Assembly (NCBI GenBank): GCA_052035295.1 | Contig: JBPOHS010000108.1 | Span: forward strand, 1 to 15,636 | Direction: 5' to 3' | From: HdN1 sp052035295 | GTDB taxonomy: Bacteria; Pseudomonadota; Gammaproteobacteria; Pseudomonadales; Ketobacteraceae | DNA: 15,636 nucleotides | Shown: piece by piece, positions 14,654 to 15,636 of the stretch | Numbering within the stretch: the first letter of the stretch is position 1 | How the letters are laid out: each line of letters starts with the position of its first letter | Position numbers and translations under genes: made by a program | Notes under the pieces: generated by a model | Told to the model about the DNA's origin: nothing | The model's database searches: none | Seen by the model: the letters and a program-made list of their open reading frames with translations, nothing else

Positions 14654-15636
14654 ATGATTATCGGCGGCAAGACTGCACCCATCATCACGTTTCAAAGTGT
14701 CAGCAAGATTTACCGCACTTATTCATCGCCACGGCATCGTCTGCTTGAATTGTTGTCAGCCGGACGAAAGCAATATGCGTCCGAGAAGTATGCGTTGGAT
14801 GACGTTTCTTTTTCGCTGGAACGAGGCGCGCGGCTTGGTATCGTGGGTGAAAACGGCAGCGGCAAAAGCACCCTGTTGAAAGTATTGTCTGGTGTGCTTG
14901 CGCCAACGTCAGGACAGATACAGGTCAGTGGCCGCATTTCTGCTCTGCTCGAACTGGGGGCAGGCTTCAACCCGGAACTTACTGGCGAAGAAAACATCCG
15001 CCAGTATTGTCTGCTGCAGGGATTGAACCGTCACGAGATCGATGAGGCGCTTCCGCATATCATCCAGTTCACCGAATTGCGCGATGCTATTCACCATCCG
15101 GTCAAGACCTATAGCAGCGGCATGGCGGTGCGACTTGGTTTCTCCTGTGCCGTCTATGTAAAGCCAGATATTCTCATTGTGGACGAGGCGCTGAGCGTCG
15201 GCGATGCCTATTTCCAGAACAAGTGTCTGCACAAGATCAAGGCACTACTTGATAACGGTATAACCTTTTTGTATGTGACGCACGCTGCGGACGCGGTCCG
15301 TTCGCTTTGTCAAACCGGGATCTGGATGGATAAAGGGCGTATCCGTATGCAGGGATCAGCGGCGGAAGTAGGTGCTGCATACCAGCGTACGGTCTTCGAC
15401 CGAATGGTGGGAAATGGTTTGCACGAGTCTGTTTCCTCTACCACGTCATCGGCTAACCAAGCGCACGCAAATCGCAGTGAGCGACATCGGTTGCTCGAGG
15501 AGCGTGTTGCCCCGCTCCGGACCGGCAGTGGAGAGCTTCGTATCATTGATATCGAGCTGTTGACCGTCACGGGCGAAGAGACCGACACGCTGGCGTTCGA
15601 CAGCAATATTCGTGTGCGTGTGCTCTACCAGATCGT
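14654..15636 (+). CDS. wzt: Polysaccharide ABC exporter ATPase, Wzt-like (3' partial)
   Basis: This is the ATP-hydrolysing subunit of the exporter, partner of the upstream permease. The ATG at 14654 has AGGAG 7 bases upstream, and the frame stays open for 327 codons to the right edge. All ATPase motifs are intact: Walker A GENGSGKS (65-72), the LELGAGFNPELTGEENI stretch typical of polysaccharide exporters (100-114), signature YSSGM (153-157), Walker B ILIVDEAL (173-180) and the switch histidine H210 in YVTHA. After about residue 250 there is a Ser/Arg-rich linker. Then from about 294 LRIIDIELLTVTGEE begins what looks like the Wzt C-terminal beta-sandwich domain, which in O-antigen exporters binds the modified end of the polymer. 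That domain suggests a system recognising a capped glycan, unlike short KpsT-type ATPases. The gene is cut by the window edge. Confidence 0.93.
   Translation, partial: MIIGGKTAPIITFQSVSKIYRTYSSPRHRLLELLSAGRKQYASEKYALDDVSFSLERGARLGIVGENGSGKSTLLKVLSGVLAPTSGQIQVSGRISALLELGAGFNPELTGEENIRQYCLLQGLNRHEIDEALPHIIQFTELRDAIHHPVKTYSSGMAVRLGFSCAVYVKPDILIVDEALSVGDAYFQNKCLHKIKALLDNGITFLYVTHAADAVRSLCQTGIWMDKGRIRMQGSAAEVGAAYQRTVFDRMVGNGLHESVSSTTSSANQAHANRSERHRLLEERVAPLRTGSGELRIIDIELLTVTGEETDTLAFDSNIRVRVLYQI

Noticed and set aside
13409..14695. Long - strand frame of 428 codons
   Set aside because: It lies antisense to the glutaredoxin-like gene and the permease, both clear family members, and its product is a His/Arg/Gln-rich composition typical of a shadow frame.

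Overview
The window looks like a proteobacterial chromosome segment, most likely gammaproteobacterial. The DUF938 methyltransferase, the COG4339-type HD protein, the periplasmic START protein and the Wzm/Wzt-type exporter all fit that group, but nothing here fixes a genus. Genes are tightly packed and nearly all lie on the + strand. No rRNA, tRNA, CRISPR array, transposase or integrase is visible.

Region 1 (1-6629) is a defence-type cluster. It begins inside a type I methyltransferase gene (hsdM, 5' end outside the window), which overlaps hsdS by one base. An AlbA_2/Schlafen-like protein with a RecG-type ATPase domain follows. Next comes an unrecognised 375-residue protein with a possible nuclease-like N-terminal half and a small helical DNA-binding-like C-terminus. 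Its stop overlaps the start of an HD-domain metal-dependent hydrolase. No hsdR is present in the window. The gap between the AlbA_2 gene and the 375-residue gene carries an 11-bp tandem repeat and a hairpin.

Region 2 (6761-12393) is a tight three-gene unit. It encodes a secreted START-domain protein (lipid or sterol binding type) and a class I SAM methyltransferase with the KPxGYxGD motif, which I associate with 3-hydroxypalmitate methyl ester synthesis (PhcB-like) proteins. The third product is a 1347-residue protein. It has the layout of the ATPase/helical-repeat core of large signalling kinases, but the Walker A loop and Walker B acidic pair are gone. The arrangement suggests an undescribed lipid-related sensing or modification system. 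That is inference from domain types and gene spacing only.

Region 3 (12394-15636) looks like ordinary, more GC-rich chromosome. It holds a convergent DUF938 methyltransferase on the - strand, a glutaredoxin-fold protein without any cysteine, and the start of a polysaccharide ABC export operon: a Wzm-like permease, then a Wzt-like ATPase whose C-terminal substrate domain runs off the right edge.
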